In this document: in pieces, positions 9,381-18,220 of the stretch
How positions within the stretch are numbered: the first letter of the stretch is position 1
Layout: every line of letters begins with the position of its first letter
NCBI GenBank assembly: GCA_963830385.1
Contig: CAWHMD010000005.1
Coordinates: forward strand, 1,798,001-1,862,000
Source of the DNA: Bog-532 sp963830385
Lineage (GTDB): Bacteria > Actinomycetota > Actinomycetes > Streptosporangiales > Streptosporangiaceae
DNA: 64,000 nt
Direction of reading: 5' to 3'
Position numbers and translations under genes: made by a program
Notes under the pieces: model-generated
The model's database searches: none
Seen by the model: only the letters and a program-made list of their open reading frames with translations
What the model was told of the DNA's origin: nothing

Positions 9381-9448
9381 CTCTAGGGCGTCAGGCGAGG
9401 CGCGGTCCGGGGTGGGCCCGGGAGCGTACGGTGGATGAGGTGGAGCGC

Positions 9449-10033
9449 GTGCTGACGGCCAAGGGGACCGCCACCCGGCAGCGAATCGTCGCGGGCGCGG
9501 CCGGGCTGGTCCGCGATCAGGGCGCGGCCAACGTGAGCCTGGACGACATCCGCACGGTCACCTCGACCAGCAAGAGCCAGCTGTTCCACTACTTCCCGGA
9601 CGGCCGGTCCGACCTGCTGCTGGCGGTGGCCCGGTACGAGGCCCAGCAGGTGCTGGACGACCAGCAGCCCATGCTCGGCGAGCTGACCAGCTGGGACGCC
9701 TGGCTGAGGTGGCGGGACCGGGTCATCGAGAAGTACCGGGCCCAGGGTCCCGGCTGCCCGCTGTCGGCTCTGACGTCTCAGCTGGGGCTGGCCGACCCGG
9801 CCATCCGGGACGTGGTCACCGACCTGTACGCGCGCTGGCACGCGTACCTGGCCGACGGCGTCCGGGCGCTGGTCGCGAGCGGGGAGATCGGCCCCGGAAC
9901 GAAAGTGAACGACGCGGCGACCGCCGTCCTGACCGCGGTGGCGGGGGGCGCGACCCTGCTCATGGCCACCGGCGAGATCAGTTACCTGGAGACCGCGCTG
10001 GACGAGGCCGTGGCCGGCCTGCGGCGGGCGTGA
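9449..10033 (+). CDS. TetR/AcrR family transcriptional regulator
   Basis: 194 aa from GTG 9449. The N-terminal HTH reads TRQRIVAGAAGLVRDQGAANVS then SKSQLFHYFPDGRSDLL, the TetR signature. The C-terminal ligand domain has CPLSALTSQLGLADP, typical of the YcdC/LmrA-like subgroup with a Cys near the pocket. GTG 9449 has GAGG eight bases upstream; GTG 9431 is an alternative. The divergent SDR gene and the two TGGACY palindromes point to local repression relieved by the SDR substrate or product (inference). Confidence 0.85.
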   Translation: MLTAKGTATRQRIVAGAAGLVRDQGAANVSLDDIRTVTSTSKSQLFHYFPDGRSDLLLAVARYEAQQVLDDQQPMLGELTSWDAWLRWRDRVIEKYRAQGPGCPLSALTSQLGLADPAIRDVVTDLYARWHAYLADGVRALVASGEIGPGTKVNDAATAVLTAVAGGATLLMATGEISYLETALDEAVAGLRRA

Positions 10034-10039
10034 CCGGCC

Positions 10040-10564
10040 TCAGCTGCCGTCGGCGGTGAGTTCCTGGTCGCGCTCGGCCCGCAGGGCTTCCCCCTTGGCC
10101 CGGGCGGTGGCGGCCAGCTGATCCTGGAAGGCGGCCATCAGGCGTCGCAGGTCCGGGTCGTGCGCGGCCAGGATACGAACCGCGAGCAGGCCGGCGTTCC
10201 GGGCCCCGCCGATCGAGACCGTGGCCACCGGGACCCCGGCCGGCATCTGCACGATCGACAGCAGCGAGTCCATCCCGTCCAGGTACTTCAGGGGCACCGG
10301 CACCCCGATGACCGGCAGCGGGGTGACCGCGGCCAGCATGCCGGGCAGGTGAGCGGCGCCGCCCGCGCCCGCGATGATGACCCGCAGGCCGCGGTCGGCT
10401 GCGTGGGCGCCGTAGTCGATCATCTCCCGGGGCATCCGGTGGGCCGAGACCACGTCGGCCTCGTAGGGCACGCCGAACTCGGTCAGCGCGTCGGCGGCGG
10501 CCCGCATCACCGGCCAGTCCGAGTCGCTGCCCATGACCACGCCCACCAGCGGAGCAGTGTCCAT
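10040..10564 (-). CDS. purE: 5-(carboxyamino)imidazole ribonucleotide mutase
   Basis: 174 aa class I PurE: GVVMGSDSDWPVM at the N-terminus, the SAHRMP motif with the catalytic His, and GAGGAAHLPGM. It converts N5-CAIR to CAIR in purine synthesis. It overlaps the purK stop by one base, so the two are translationally coupled. The C-terminal tail after ILAAHDP is charged and somewhat longer than in E. coli. Confidence 0.95.
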   Translation of the reverse strand: MDTAPLVGVVMGSDSDWPVMRAAADALTEFGVPYEADVVSAHRMPREMIDYGAHAADRGLRVIIAGAGGAAHLPGMLAAVTPLPVIGVPVPLKYLDGMDSLLSIVQMPAGVPVATVSIGGARNAGLLAVRILAAHDPDLRRLMAAFQDQLAATARAKGEALRAERDQELTADGS

Positions 10565-11718
10565 CAGTCGCCGTCCTCGTGGCCCCAGCGCAGGTAGCTG
10601 ACGGCCCGGCGGGCCCGCTCGCGCAGTTCTACCGGGTCGTCACCGAGCACGGTGACGTGGCCGATCTTGCGGCCGGGGCGGACCGCCTTGCCGTACAGGT
10701 GCACCTTGACACCCGGGTCGAGCGCCATCACGTGCACGTACTTGTCGTAGACGTCGGGGTCGGTGCCGCCCAGCAGATTGGCCATGACCGCGTAGGGGGC
10801 GGTCATGGCCGGGTTGCCGAGCGGCAGGTCGAGCACGGCCCGCAGGTGCTGCTCGAACTGCGAGGTGACGGCGCCGTCGATGGTCCAGTGGCCGGTGTTG
10901 TGCGGGCGCATGGCCAGCTCGTTGACCAGCAGGCCGTCCGCGGTCTCGAACAGCTCCACGGCCAGCAGGCCGGTCACCTTGAGCGCGTTGGCCAGGCGCA
11001 GGGCCATGGCCTGGGCCTCGGCGGTCAGCCCCTCGGCCAGCCCCGGCGCCGGCGCGATCACCTCGCGGCAGATGCCGTCGCGCTGGACGGTCTGTACCAC
11101 CGGGTAGGCCGCGCCCTGCCGGTGCGGGGACCGCGCCACCAGCGCGGCCAGCTCGCGGACGAACGGCACGTGCTCCTCGGCCAGCAGTGACAGGCCCAGG
11201 TCCAGCACCTCGGCGGCCTCGGCGGGTGAGCCGCAGACCCAGACGCCCTTGCCGTCGTAGCCGCCGCTGACGGCCTTGAGCACCACCGGCCAGCCCACCT
11301 GCTCGGCGAACTTCTCCACCGTGGCCAGGTCGCTGACCGGCTCGTAGCGGGGGCAGGGCACGCCCAGCTCGGCGAGGGTCTCCCGCATGGCCAGCTTGTC
11401 CTGGGCGAAGCGGAGCGCGGCCGGGCCGGGCCGGAGCACCACCCCGGCCTCCTCCAGCGCGGCCAGGTGGGCCGGGGGCACGTGCTCGTGGTCGAAGGTC
11501 ACCACGTCGCAGCCGGCCGCGAACGCCCGCAGGTCATCCAGGGACCGGTAGTCGCCCACCTCGACGTGCGGCCACACCTGGGCGGCGCTGTCGCCGGCCG
11601 AGTCGGCCAGCAGGCGGAACCCAATGGCCAGCTCGGTCGCGGCCGGGCAGGTCATCCGGGCCAGCTGGCCCGCACCGACCATGCCCACCGTGGGGGGCTC
11701 CTCCAGCTGTTCAGTCAC
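10564..11718 (-). CDS. purK: 5-(carboxyamino)imidazole ribonucleotide synthase
   Basis: 384 aa ATP-grasp enzyme: GMVGAGQLARM, TFDHEHVP, the ATP-binding VVLKAVSGGYDGKGVW loop and the NELAMRPHNTGHWTIDGA catalytic motif. It carboxylates AIR using ATP and bicarbonate, and PurE acts next. purK is the first gene of a two-gene minus-strand operon; the divergent NCS1 permease begins about 130 bp upstream. Confidence 0.95.
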   Translation of the reverse strand: MTEQLEEPPTVGMVGAGQLARMTCPAATELAIGFRLLADSAGDSAAQVWPHVEVGDYRSLDDLRAFAAGCDVVTFDHEHVPPAHLAALEEAGVVLRPGPAALRFAQDKLAMRETLAELGVPCPRYEPVSDLATVEKFAEQVGWPVVLKAVSGGYDGKGVWVCGSPAEAAEVLDLGLSLLAEEHVPFVRELAALVARSPHRQGAAYPVVQTVQRDGICREVIAPAPGLAEGLTAEAQAMALRLANALKVTGLLAVELFETADGLLVNELAMRPHNTGHWTIDGAVTSQFEQHLRAVLDLPLGNPAMTAPYAVMANLLGGTDPDVYDKYVHVMALDPGVKVHLYGKAVRPGRKIGHVTVLGDDPVELRERARRAVSYLRWGHEDGD

Positions 11719-11848
11719 GGGCGTAGCTTATGAGCAGGGCAGGGCCGCCCGCACACCGGGCGCAATGCGCAAACTTAACCTCAGCGATACATTTTCTCCG
11801 CGCCCAAGAGCCTATGATCACCGCATTTACGGCGAGCCGGAGGACCAC

Positions 11849-13297
11849 GTGGCTATCAACGACCCTGATACCCCTGTGATGACCGAGGACGTGCCGCCAG
11901 GGGCAGTCGTCCGCGAGGGTGAGTACGGCTCGCGGGTCGTCGCCGTCGAGCCGGGCGGGGCGGAGTTCATCCCCCTGCACGAGCGGCACGGCAACCCGCT
12001 GCAGCTGTTCTGGACCTGGGTCTCGCCGAACATGGAGTTCGCCACGATCTTCGTGGGCGTGCTCGGGGTGGCCGCGTTCGGCATGAGCTTCTGGGAGACG
12101 GTCCTGGCCATCGTGCTCGGCACCGCGCTCGGCGCCATCAGCCAGGGGCTGCTGTCCCAGCAGGGACCGCTGTTCGGGGTGCCGCAGATGGTGCTGAGCC
12201 GGCTCGGCTTCGGCTACTGGGGCAACGTGCTGCCGGCCGGCCTGAACTCGATCACGGCCGGGATCGGCTGGTTCGCGGTGAACAGCGTCAGCGCCACGTT
12301 CGCGCTCAACACGCTGACCCACCTGGCCAAGCCGGCCTGCCTGGTCATCGTGGTGCTGCTGCAGGTGATCGTGGCGTTCTTCGGCCACAACCTGGTGCAC
12401 ATCTTCGAGCGGTACGCATTCCCGATCCTGACGATCATCTTCATCATCGCGTCGGTGGTGGTGCTGTCCAAGGCCCACCCGGGCGCGCCGCACAAGACGA
12501 TCCCGGGCGCGTTCCTGATCACCCTGGGCGCCTCGTTCGGCTACGCGGTCGGCTGGAACCCCTACGCCTCGGACTACACCCGCTACCTGAAGCCGACCGT
12601 GAACAAGACGGCGGTCGCCTGGTGGGCGTTCCTCGGGCTGTTCCTGTCCTGCACGCTGCTGGAGGTCGTCGGCGCGGCCGCCGCCACCGTGGTCAGCCCG
12701 GGCGCGGCACTGGGCGACAACCCGACCGGCGCGTTCACCGGGCTGATGGCCACCCCGCTGGCCGACGCGACCCTGCTGGCCATCTGCCTGGGCGGCATCT
12801 CGGCCAACGTGCTGAACATCTACTCGGGCGCGATGTCGTTCGTGGCCCTCGGCATCAGGCTGCCGCTGGCCCTGCGCCGGGCGCTGGTAGCGGTGGTGTT
12901 CGGCATCATCGGGTTCTTCGTCGCGCTGAGCGGCCTGCACGACGCGGCGACCAAGTACAACAACTTCCTGCTGGTCATCGCCTACTGGATCGCACCCTGG
13001 CTGGCCGTGATGTTCTGCAGCCGGCTGCTGCGGGCCCGCCAGCCGGTGGCCGAGCTGGAGCCGCTGCTGTTCGACAAGAAGTACACGAACTGGGCCGGCC
13101 CGGTGGCCATGCTGGCCGGCATCGTGGTGTCGATCATCTTCTTCTCGAACCAGACCGAGTACATCGGCGTCGTGCCCAAGCACGTGGGCGCGGCCGGTGA
13201 CCTCACGTTCGAGGTCGGCTTCGTGCTGACCGCCGTGATCTACCTGGGCTGGCACGCGATCACCGACCGGCGGTCCCTCTCGCGGGCGGCCGCCTAG
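11849..13297 (+). CDS. NCS1 family nucleobase/cation symporter
   Basis: 482 aa with about twelve hydrophobic segments (from FATIFVGVLGVAAFG to VGFVLTAVIYLGWHA). The N-terminus has NPLQLFWTWVSPNMEF and the first membrane helices QQGPLFGVPQMVLSRLGFG, typical of the purine/cytosine permease branch of NCS1. GTG 11849 follows GGAGGA; in-frame starts further upstream lie inside the purK region and are unlikely. It sits in the inner membrane and probably imports a nucleobase or related compound with H+ or Na+. Its position divergent to purEK supports a purine link, but the substrate is not shown. Confidence 0.85.
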   Translation: MAINDPDTPVMTEDVPPGAVVREGEYGSRVVAVEPGGAEFIPLHERHGNPLQLFWTWVSPNMEFATIFVGVLGVAAFGMSFWETVLAIVLGTALGAISQGLLSQQGPLFGVPQMVLSRLGFGYWGNVLPAGLNSITAGIGWFAVNSVSATFALNTLTHLAKPACLVIVVLLQVIVAFFGHNLVHIFERYAFPILTIIFIIASVVVLSKAHPGAPHKTIPGAFLITLGASFGYAVGWNPYASDYTRYLKPTVNKTAVAWWAFLGLFLSCTLLEVVGAAAATVVSPGAALGDNPTGAFTGLMATPLADATLLAICLGGISANVLNIYSGAMSFVALGIRLPLALRRALVAVVFGIIGFFVALSGLHDAATKYNNFLLVIAYWIAPWLAVMFCSRLLRARQPVAELEPLLFDKKYTNWAGPVAMLAGIVVSIIFFSNQTEYIGVVPKHVGAAGDLTFEVGFVLTAVIYLGWHAITDRRSLSRAAA

Positions 13298-13379
13298 GGA
13301 TCGGGCCGGCACCGGAACGGGGACCGGAGTACGGCGGCTGCTGGCCGGTCACGGGAAAATAAAGCGAGGCGCAGACAAC

Positions 13380-14381
13380 CTAGGCCGGGCCGCTGCGGAC
13401 GGGTTGCGGCCGCCGGGAGGCCGGCGGGTTGCGGGGCAGGAACACCGCGAACACCGGCGGCCGCTGGCGGACCAGCACCACCCGGCCGCCGTCGGCGGCG
13501 GCCATCGTGCGGGCCAGCGGCAGGCCCAGGCCGGTGCCCTCCGGCCGGGTGCTGACGCTGCGCTCGAAGATCCGCGACACCAGCTCGGGCGGCACGCCCT
13601 TGCCCTGGTCCTCGACCTCGATCACCGCCGACTTGGTGTTCTGCGAGGTGCGGATCTCGACCGGGCCGGCCCCGTGCATCAGCGCGTTGTCCACCAGCGT
13701 GGCCAGCACCTGGGCCAGCCCGCCGGGGGTGACGTGGGCCCGCAGCCCGCGCTGGCCGGTGACCACGAGCTTGCGCCCGGCCCGGCGGAAGGCCGGCTCC
13801 CACTCCACCACCTGCTGGTCGATGATCTCGTCGATGCCGGTCAGCGAGGCGGTGCCGGCGGTGGCCCGGCGGGACGGGTCGAGCAGCTGGCTGACCACGT
13901 CGGCCAGCCGTTCGGCCTGGGCCAGGGCGGCCCCGCCCTCCTCGCGCACCGCGGCCGGGTCGTCGGCGGCCGCGATCACCTCCTCCAGCCGCATGGACAG
14001 CGCGGTCAGCGGGGTGCGGAGCTGATGCGAGGCGTCCACCGCGAGCTCCCGCTCGGCGGTGAGCAGGCTGGTGACCCGGCGGCCGGCGCTGTCCAGGCCG
14101 TCGGCCACCTGGTCCAGCTCGGCCACGCCGTAGCGGCGCCCGATGGGCCGGGGGTCACCGGAGCGCAGCCGGTCGGCGGCCTCGGCCAGCTCGCCGAGCG
14201 GCCGGGTCAGCCGCCGCGACAGCACCAGCGCGGCCACCGCGGCGGCCACGATCACCGCCGCCCCCAGCCCGAGAACCAGGGCCTGGGTCTCCGGGTCGGC
14301 CACCACCACCGTGGGCACGCCCACCACCAGCACGGCCGCGACGGCCAGGCCGACCATCGTCAGCAGGAGGCGGCGCTGCAT
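13380..14381 (-). CDS. Two-component sensor histidine kinase
   Basis: 333 aa. Two membrane helices (about 5-28 and 34-55) with almost no external loop, then a HAMP-like segment, the H-box VDASHQLRTPLTAL with His119, the N-box LVDNALMHG, and the G-box EDQGKGVP with TGLGLPLARTM. The tiny extracellular part suggests the signal is sensed within the membrane or by a partner. The response regulator gene lies 16 bp upstream in the same operon. Confidence 0.9.
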   Translation of the reverse strand: MQRRLLLTMVGLAVAAVLVVGVPTVVVADPETQALVLGLGAAVIVAAAVAALVLSRRLTRPLGELAEAADRLRSGDPRPIGRRYGVAELDQVADGLDSAGRRVTSLLTAERELAVDASHQLRTPLTALSMRLEEVIAAADDPAAVREEGGAALAQAERLADVVSQLLDPSRRATAGTASLTGIDEIIDQQVVEWEPAFRRAGRKLVVTGQRGLRAHVTPGGLAQVLATLVDNALMHGAGPVEIRTSQNTKSAVIEVEDQGKGVPPELVSRIFERSVSTRPEGTGLGLPLARTMAAADGGRVVLVRQRPPVFAVFLPRNPPASRRPQPVRSGPA

Positions 14382-14397
14382 GCCTCAGTCGCCGCCC

Positions 14398-15069
14398 TCA
14401 GTCGCCGCGCTCGAACCGGAAGCCGACCCCGCGCACGGTGGTGATGTAACGAGGGCTGTGGGCGTCGTCGCCGAGCTTGCGGCGGAGCCAGGAGATGTGC
14501 ATATCCAGGGTCTTGGTCGACGTCCACCACTTGGCGTCCCAGACCTCGCGCATGATCTGCTCGCGGGTGATCACCTTGCCGGCGTCCCGGAACAAGATCC
14601 AGAGCAGGTCGAACTCCTTGGTGGTGAGCTCCAGCTCGGTGTCGCGGTGCCAGGCCCGGCGGGCCTCCGGGTCGATGCGGACCCCCATCACCACGGCGTT
14701 GTCGGCGGTACCGCGGCGGAGCAGCGCCCGGACCCGGGCCAGCAGCTCGGCCAGCCGGAACGGCTTGGTCACGTAGTCGTCGGCGCCCGCGTCCAGGCCC
14801 ACCACGGTGTCGACCTCGTCGGCCCGGGCGGTGAGGATCAGCACCGGGACGCCGTGGCCCTCGGCCCGGACCCGGCGGCAGACCTCGAGCCCGTCCAGCA
14901 CCGGCAGGCCGATGTCGAGCACGATGAGGTCGATCCCGTCGCTGAGCGCGCGCTCGAGCGTGGCCGGGCCGTCGGCGGTCACGTCGACGTGGTATCCCTC
15001 GCGGCGCAGCGCGCGAGACAGTGGCTCGGAGATGGACTCATCGTCCTCGGCGAGCAGAACGCTGGTCAT
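14398..15069 (-). CDS. OmpR/PhoB-type response regulator
   Basis: 223 aa. Receiver domain with the acidic pair EDD at 8-10, phospho-acceptor Asp52 in LDIGLPVLDG and Lys102 in TKPF. The C-terminal winged helix reads LTTKEFDLLWILFRDAGKVITREQI and ends in ITTVRGVGFRFERGD. It is the partner of the histidine kinase immediately downstream. The regulon is not visible here. Confidence 0.93.
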   Translation of the reverse strand: MTSVLLAEDDESISEPLSRALRREGYHVDVTADGPATLERALSDGIDLIVLDIGLPVLDGLEVCRRVRAEGHGVPVLILTARADEVDTVVGLDAGADDYVTKPFRLAELLARVRALLRRGTADNAVVMGVRIDPEARRAWHRDTELELTTKEFDLLWILFRDAGKVITREQIMREVWDAKWWTSTKTLDMHISWLRRKLGDDAHSPRYITTVRGVGFRFERGD

Positions 15070-15105
15070 AGCTTGATCGTAGAGCGTGCGCGGCCCGTTT
15101 CGGTC

Positions 15106-15627
15106 CTAGCGGTCGTCGCCGTGCTGTTCCTCCTCGACCAGCGCGAACAAGATCGCCTGCACCCGCTCCACCTGAGGGATGTCGGTCAGCACGATCTGGC
15201 CGTGCTCGCCGGGCGACTCGACCACCAGGCGCCCGGCGCCGACCAGCCGGTCGAGCAGGCTGCGGGTGAACGAGACGTCGCTGACCCGGGTGAGCGGGAT
15301 GTCCCGGCCGCGGCGGGCGACGATGCCTTCCCGGACCCGCAGCCGCCCGCTGGTCAGCTCGTAGGTGGTCGTCTTCCAGCGCAGCACCGGCCGCACCAGC
15401 ACGATCAGCAGCAGCACGACCGCCACCGCCAGTGCCGCCAGGCGTTCGGTACCCGCGTCCCGGCCCGCGGGGATGGCGACGCCGACCGCGACCGCCGCCG
15501 CGATCACCAGCACCCCGAGGATGACCGGTCCCACCAGCACCTTCCAGTGCGGGTGGAGGACCAGGACGCTGCGCTCGGGCGCCGCTTCGGGCCGGTCGGG
15601 CCAGGCCGGCCACTCGTCAGACACCAT
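15106..15627 (-). CDS. PH domain-containing membrane protein
   Basis: 173 aa with two hydrophobic helices (about 31-53 and 66-84) followed by a bacterial PH (bPH2/DUF304) domain: TTYELTSGRLRVREGIVARRGRDIPLTRVSDV and a C-terminal IPQVERVQ. This family sits next to birA in many actinobacteria, including mycobacteria, as here. Function unknown. ATG 15627 is chosen; GTG 15624 is one codon in. Confidence 0.8.
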   Translation of the reverse strand: MVSDEWPAWPDRPEAAPERSVLVLHPHWKVLVGPVILGVLVIAAAVAVGVAIPAGRDAGTERLAALAVAVVLLLIVLVRPVLRWKTTTYELTSGRLRVREGIVARRGRDIPLTRVSDVSFTRSLLDRLVGAGRLVVESPGEHGQIVLTDIPQVERVQAILFALVEEEQHGDDR

Positions 15628-15632
15628 GAGAT

Positions 15633-16472
15633 TCAGCGTAGATGCCGGACATCGCCCGCGCTGACGGCTTCGGTCCGGCCCGGTCCGGTCACGATCAGCC
15701 GGCCGCTGGCGTCGATGCCGGTGGCCCGTCCGGTGGTGACCTCCCCGGCGGGCCGTTCCACCCGCACGTCCCGGCCGATGGTGGTGCAGAGCTCCAGGTA
15801 GGCGGCCTGCAGCCCGCTCGTCTGGGGGTCTCCGGGCGGAAGCGTCCGGCACCAGGCCCGGTACCAGCGCCCGAACTCGCCCAGCAGCGCGGCCAGCAAC
15901 GCGGTGCGGTCGACCTCGGCCGCGCCCGCCAGCCGCAGGGACGTCGCCGGCAGCGCGCCGGGACCGGGGCCGGGCAGTTCGGCCTCGGTGGTGGACACGT
16001 TCAGGCCGAGGCCGACGACGATCGCGTCCCCCGACTGCTCGGCCAGGATGCCCGCCAGCTTGCGCTCGCCCACCAGCAGGTCGTTCGGCCACTTCAGGCC
16101 GGCCCGGACCGGGGTCAGCCGGTTGACCGCGGTGGCGGCGGCCACCCCGGCCAGCAGCGGCAGCCAGCCGCGCTGGGACGGCGGCACCCCAGCCGGGCGG
16201 AGCAGCACCGAGACCATGATCGAGGACCGGGGCGGGCTGACCCACTGGCGGCCCAGCCGGCCCCGGCCCGCCCGCTGCTCCTCGGCCGCCAGCACGGTGC
16301 CCTCGGGCGCACCCGCCGTCGCCCGTTCGGCCAGATCGGCGTTGGTCGAACCGGTGCTGTCGACGACCGTGATCTCCCGCCAGAAGGTGGCCGGGCCGAC
16401 GAGCTCGGTCCGGAGGGCGGCCGCGTCGAGCGGCGCTCGTTCCTCGTGTCCGGTAGTCATCTCGCCGATCAT
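15633..16472 (-). CDS. birA: Biotin-[acetyl-CoA-carboxylase] ligase
   Basis: 279 aa, lacking the N-terminal HTH of E. coli BirA. Catalytic motifs: the biotinyl-AMP loop GRGRLGRQWVSPP, LKWPNDLLV, and KLAGILAE, followed by a small C-terminal cap domain. It attaches biotin to the carrier domains of acyl-CoA carboxylases, one carboxyltransferase subunit of which is encoded at 28.6 kb. ATG 16460 (MTTGHEE) is an alternative start. The gene is five bases upstream of the PH-domain gene and probably co-transcribed with it. Confidence 0.92.
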   Translation of the reverse strand: MIGEMTTGHEERAPLDAAALRTELVGPATFWREITVVDSTGSTNADLAERATAGAPEGTVLAAEEQRAGRGRLGRQWVSPPRSSIMVSVLLRPAGVPPSQRGWLPLLAGVAAATAVNRLTPVRAGLKWPNDLLVGERKLAGILAEQSGDAIVVGLGLNVSTTEAELPGPGPGALPATSLRLAGAAEVDRTALLAALLGEFGRWYRAWCRTLPPGDPQTSGLQAAYLELCTTIGRDVRVERPAGEVTTGRATGIDASGRLIVTGPGRTEAVSAGDVRHLR

Positions 16473-16506
16473 TCTGCCGGGCCGGGCGGGTCTGGCCCAA
16501 CAGGAA

Positions 16507-16531
16507 GGGCCCCGCGTCAGACGCGGGGCCC
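16507..16531 (-). terminator. Strong hairpin downstream of the Q/G-rich protein gene
   Basis: An 11-bp perfect stem (GGGCCCCGCGT) with a 3-nt loop lies between the stop of the minus-strand gene at 16577 and the start of birA. There is no U-tract, as is common in GC-rich actinomycetes. Confidence 0.65.
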
Positions 16532-16576
16532 CCGGATCCTGGTGCGGGCCCGTGGCCCGCTCGTCAGGTGCAGTGG

Positions 16577-16981
16577 CTAGTACTGTCCCTGCTGCTGGTC
16601 GCCGTACTGGCCACCACCCTGACCCTGGTCGCCCTGGCCCTGGTCGCCGTACTGGTCACCCTGGCCCTGGCCCTGGTTCTGGTCGTAGCCGCCCTGCCCC
16701 TGGTCCTGGCCGCCGCCGTACTGATCGCCGCCCTGGCCCTGGTTCTGGTCCTGGCCGTAGCCACCTTGGCCCTGCTGGCCTTGCTGGCCCTGCTGGTCCT
16801 GGTCCTGGACGCCCGCGTAGTTCTCGGCCGCGTTCTCCCCGGACTGGATCTGGCTGTCGAACTTGTTGCCGGTCTTGTCGTCGGCGAACTGCGCGGCCTT
16901 GTCGAAAGCCTCATCGGACTGCTGGTCATGCTCGCCCGCGAACTTCTTGGCGTCGTCGGCGAATTCGCTGAAGTCAGGCAT
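16577..16981 (-). CDS. Rv0909/MT0933 antitoxin-like protein with long Gln/Gly-rich tail
   Basis: 134 aa. Residues 1-60 match the small antitoxin-like family (MPDFSEFADDAKKFAGEHD, QSDEAFDKAAQFADDKTG, SQIQSGE) and are clearly paralogous to the 64-aa protein encoded just upstream. The remaining ~75 residues are almost only Q, G, D and Y in repeats such as GQGDQYGDQ, a low-complexity, prion-like composition. Members of the family are annotated as antitoxins after the M. tuberculosis pair, but I see no toxin gene beside either copy. A stress or DNA-associated role is equally possible. Confidence 0.75.
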   Translation of the reverse strand: MPDFSEFADDAKKFAGEHDQQSDEAFDKAAQFADDKTGNKFDSQIQSGENAAENYAGVQDQDQQGQQGQQGQGGYGQDQNQGQGGDQYGGGQDQGQGGYDQNQGQGQGDQYGDQGQGDQGQGGGQYGDQQQGQY

Positions 16982-17093
16982 GGTGCCCCCTACGTCGTCG
17001 GTTTGGTTGGCCCATCCGTCGTACGGCAAGGTGAGCTGCCCGGCCCATAGATCGTTAAACTGGCAATCCAGGCCGTTCACCCAGGGTTGCGCT

Positions 17094-17288
17094 CTAATTC
17101 TGGTCCTGGTCCTCGACGCCCAGGTAGTCCTCGAGCTTCCGCTCGCCGGACTGGATCTGGCTCTCGTGGCTGCCGCCGGTGCGCTCGTTGACGAAGTCGG
17201 CCGCCTTGTCCAGGGCTTCGTCCGACTGCTTGTCATGCGAACCCGCGAACTCCTTGGCCTTCCGCGCCATCTCAGCAAAGTCAGGCAT
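17094..17288 (-). CDS. Rv0909/MT0933 antitoxin-like small protein
   Basis: 64 aa with the same core as its neighbour: MPDFAEMARKAKEFAGSHD, KQSDEALDKAADFVNERTGG, SQIQSGERKLEDYLG, ending EDQDQN. It is highly charged and predicted helical. The two genes are tandem paralogues 112 bp apart; this one lacks the long Gln/Gly tail but ends with the same DQDQ start of it. No adjacent toxin is visible, so the antitoxin label is by family only. Confidence 0.75.
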   Translation of the reverse strand: MPDFAEMARKAKEFAGSHDKQSDEALDKAADFVNERTGGSHESQIQSGERKLEDYLGVEDQDQN

Positions 17289-17400
17289 GGGATCCCCCCG
17301 TTGTCGGCTGGAGGCCGTTCTCCATTCCTTGTTCGCTTCCCGGGCCAGCCGGTTGCTAAACCCGCGCTCATCAGCGCGAACGCGCCAGCTAACGCGCCAG

Positions 17401-18132
17401 CTACTTCGTGACCCGGATGCGCAGGCGGCGGAAACCCTTGCCCTTGTTCTCGACCTTGACGACCTCGATCCGGCCGACCTGCCGGGTGGAGGCGACGTGC
17501 GTCCCGCCGTCGGCCTGCTGGTCCAGCCCGACGATGTCGACGATCCGGACGTCCTTGACCTCGGGCGGGACCAGGTTGGTGGCGGTGCGGATGATGTCCG
17601 GCAGCGCGAAGGCGTCGGCCCGGGGCATCACCCGCACGTCGATCCGCCGGTCCTCGGCGATCTCCAGGTTGCACAGGTCCTCGACCGCCTGCCGGAAGCC
17701 CTCCGGCACGGACGGGAGGTTGAAATCCATCCGTGCGGTCAGCGGCTCCATGTTGCCCCCGGTCACCAGGGCACCGAAGTCGCGGAAGACCACGCCGCAC
17801 AGGACGTGCAGGCCCGAGTGGGTGCGCATCAGCGCGGTGCGCCGCTCGTCTTCGACCGCACCGCGCACGGAGGTGCCGGGCGGCGGGACCGGGTCGGCCT
17901 CGTCGGGGATCAGGTAGAGGTCATCGGCCTTGCGGGCGCCCACGATGCGGGTCTGTACCCCGCCCCACAGCAGCACGCCGTGGTCCGGTGGCTGGCCGCC
18001 GCCACCGGGGTAAAAGGCCGAATGGTCCAGGACGATGCCGTCCGGACCGGACGCCAGCACGGTCGCGTCCCATTCACGCAGGGTCTGGTCGTCGAGTTCG
18101 AGCCGATGGGTGCGCCATTCGTTGTCCGCCAC
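17401..18132 (-). CDS. AlaX-like alanyl-tRNA editing protein
   Basis: 243 aa, the size of AlaX-M. It contains AFYPGGGGQPPDHG at the N-terminal barrel, the zinc motif HSGLH (HxxxH) and the second zinc motif region QADGGTHVAST. In the family this second motif is usually CGGTH (CxxxH); here the first ligand position is Asp. The enzyme hydrolyses mischarged Ser- or Gly-tRNA(Ala) in trans. The Cys-to-Asp change could alter metal binding or substrate, so trans-editing activity is likely but not certain. Confidence 0.8.
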   Translation of the reverse strand: MADNEWRTHRLELDDQTLREWDATVLASGPDGIVLDHSAFYPGGGGQPPDHGVLLWGGVQTRIVGARKADDLYLIPDEADPVPPPGTSVRGAVEDERRTALMRTHSGLHVLCGVVFRDFGALVTGGNMEPLTARMDFNLPSVPEGFRQAVEDLCNLEIAEDRRIDVRVMPRADAFALPDIIRTATNLVPPEVKDVRIVDIVGLDQQADGGTHVASTRQVGRIEVVKVENKGKGFRRLRIRVTK

Positions 18133-18220
18133 CCGAGCAGCCTACTGCGGGGGTAACGGGGGCACCGGTGGCGCTGCCGGGGCCGGTTGGGTGAGGGTGG
18201 AGCGGGCCGGGCACGCGGCG

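Noticed and set aside
11711..13312. Long minus-strand open frame opposite the NCS1 permease
   Set aside because: The plus strand encodes a clear permease with membrane helices; the antisense frame is Arg/His/Gln-rich shadow sequence typical of GC-rich DNA.
16577..17288. Toxin-antitoxin module
   Set aside because: Both small genes resemble antitoxins only; neither neighbour looks like a toxin.
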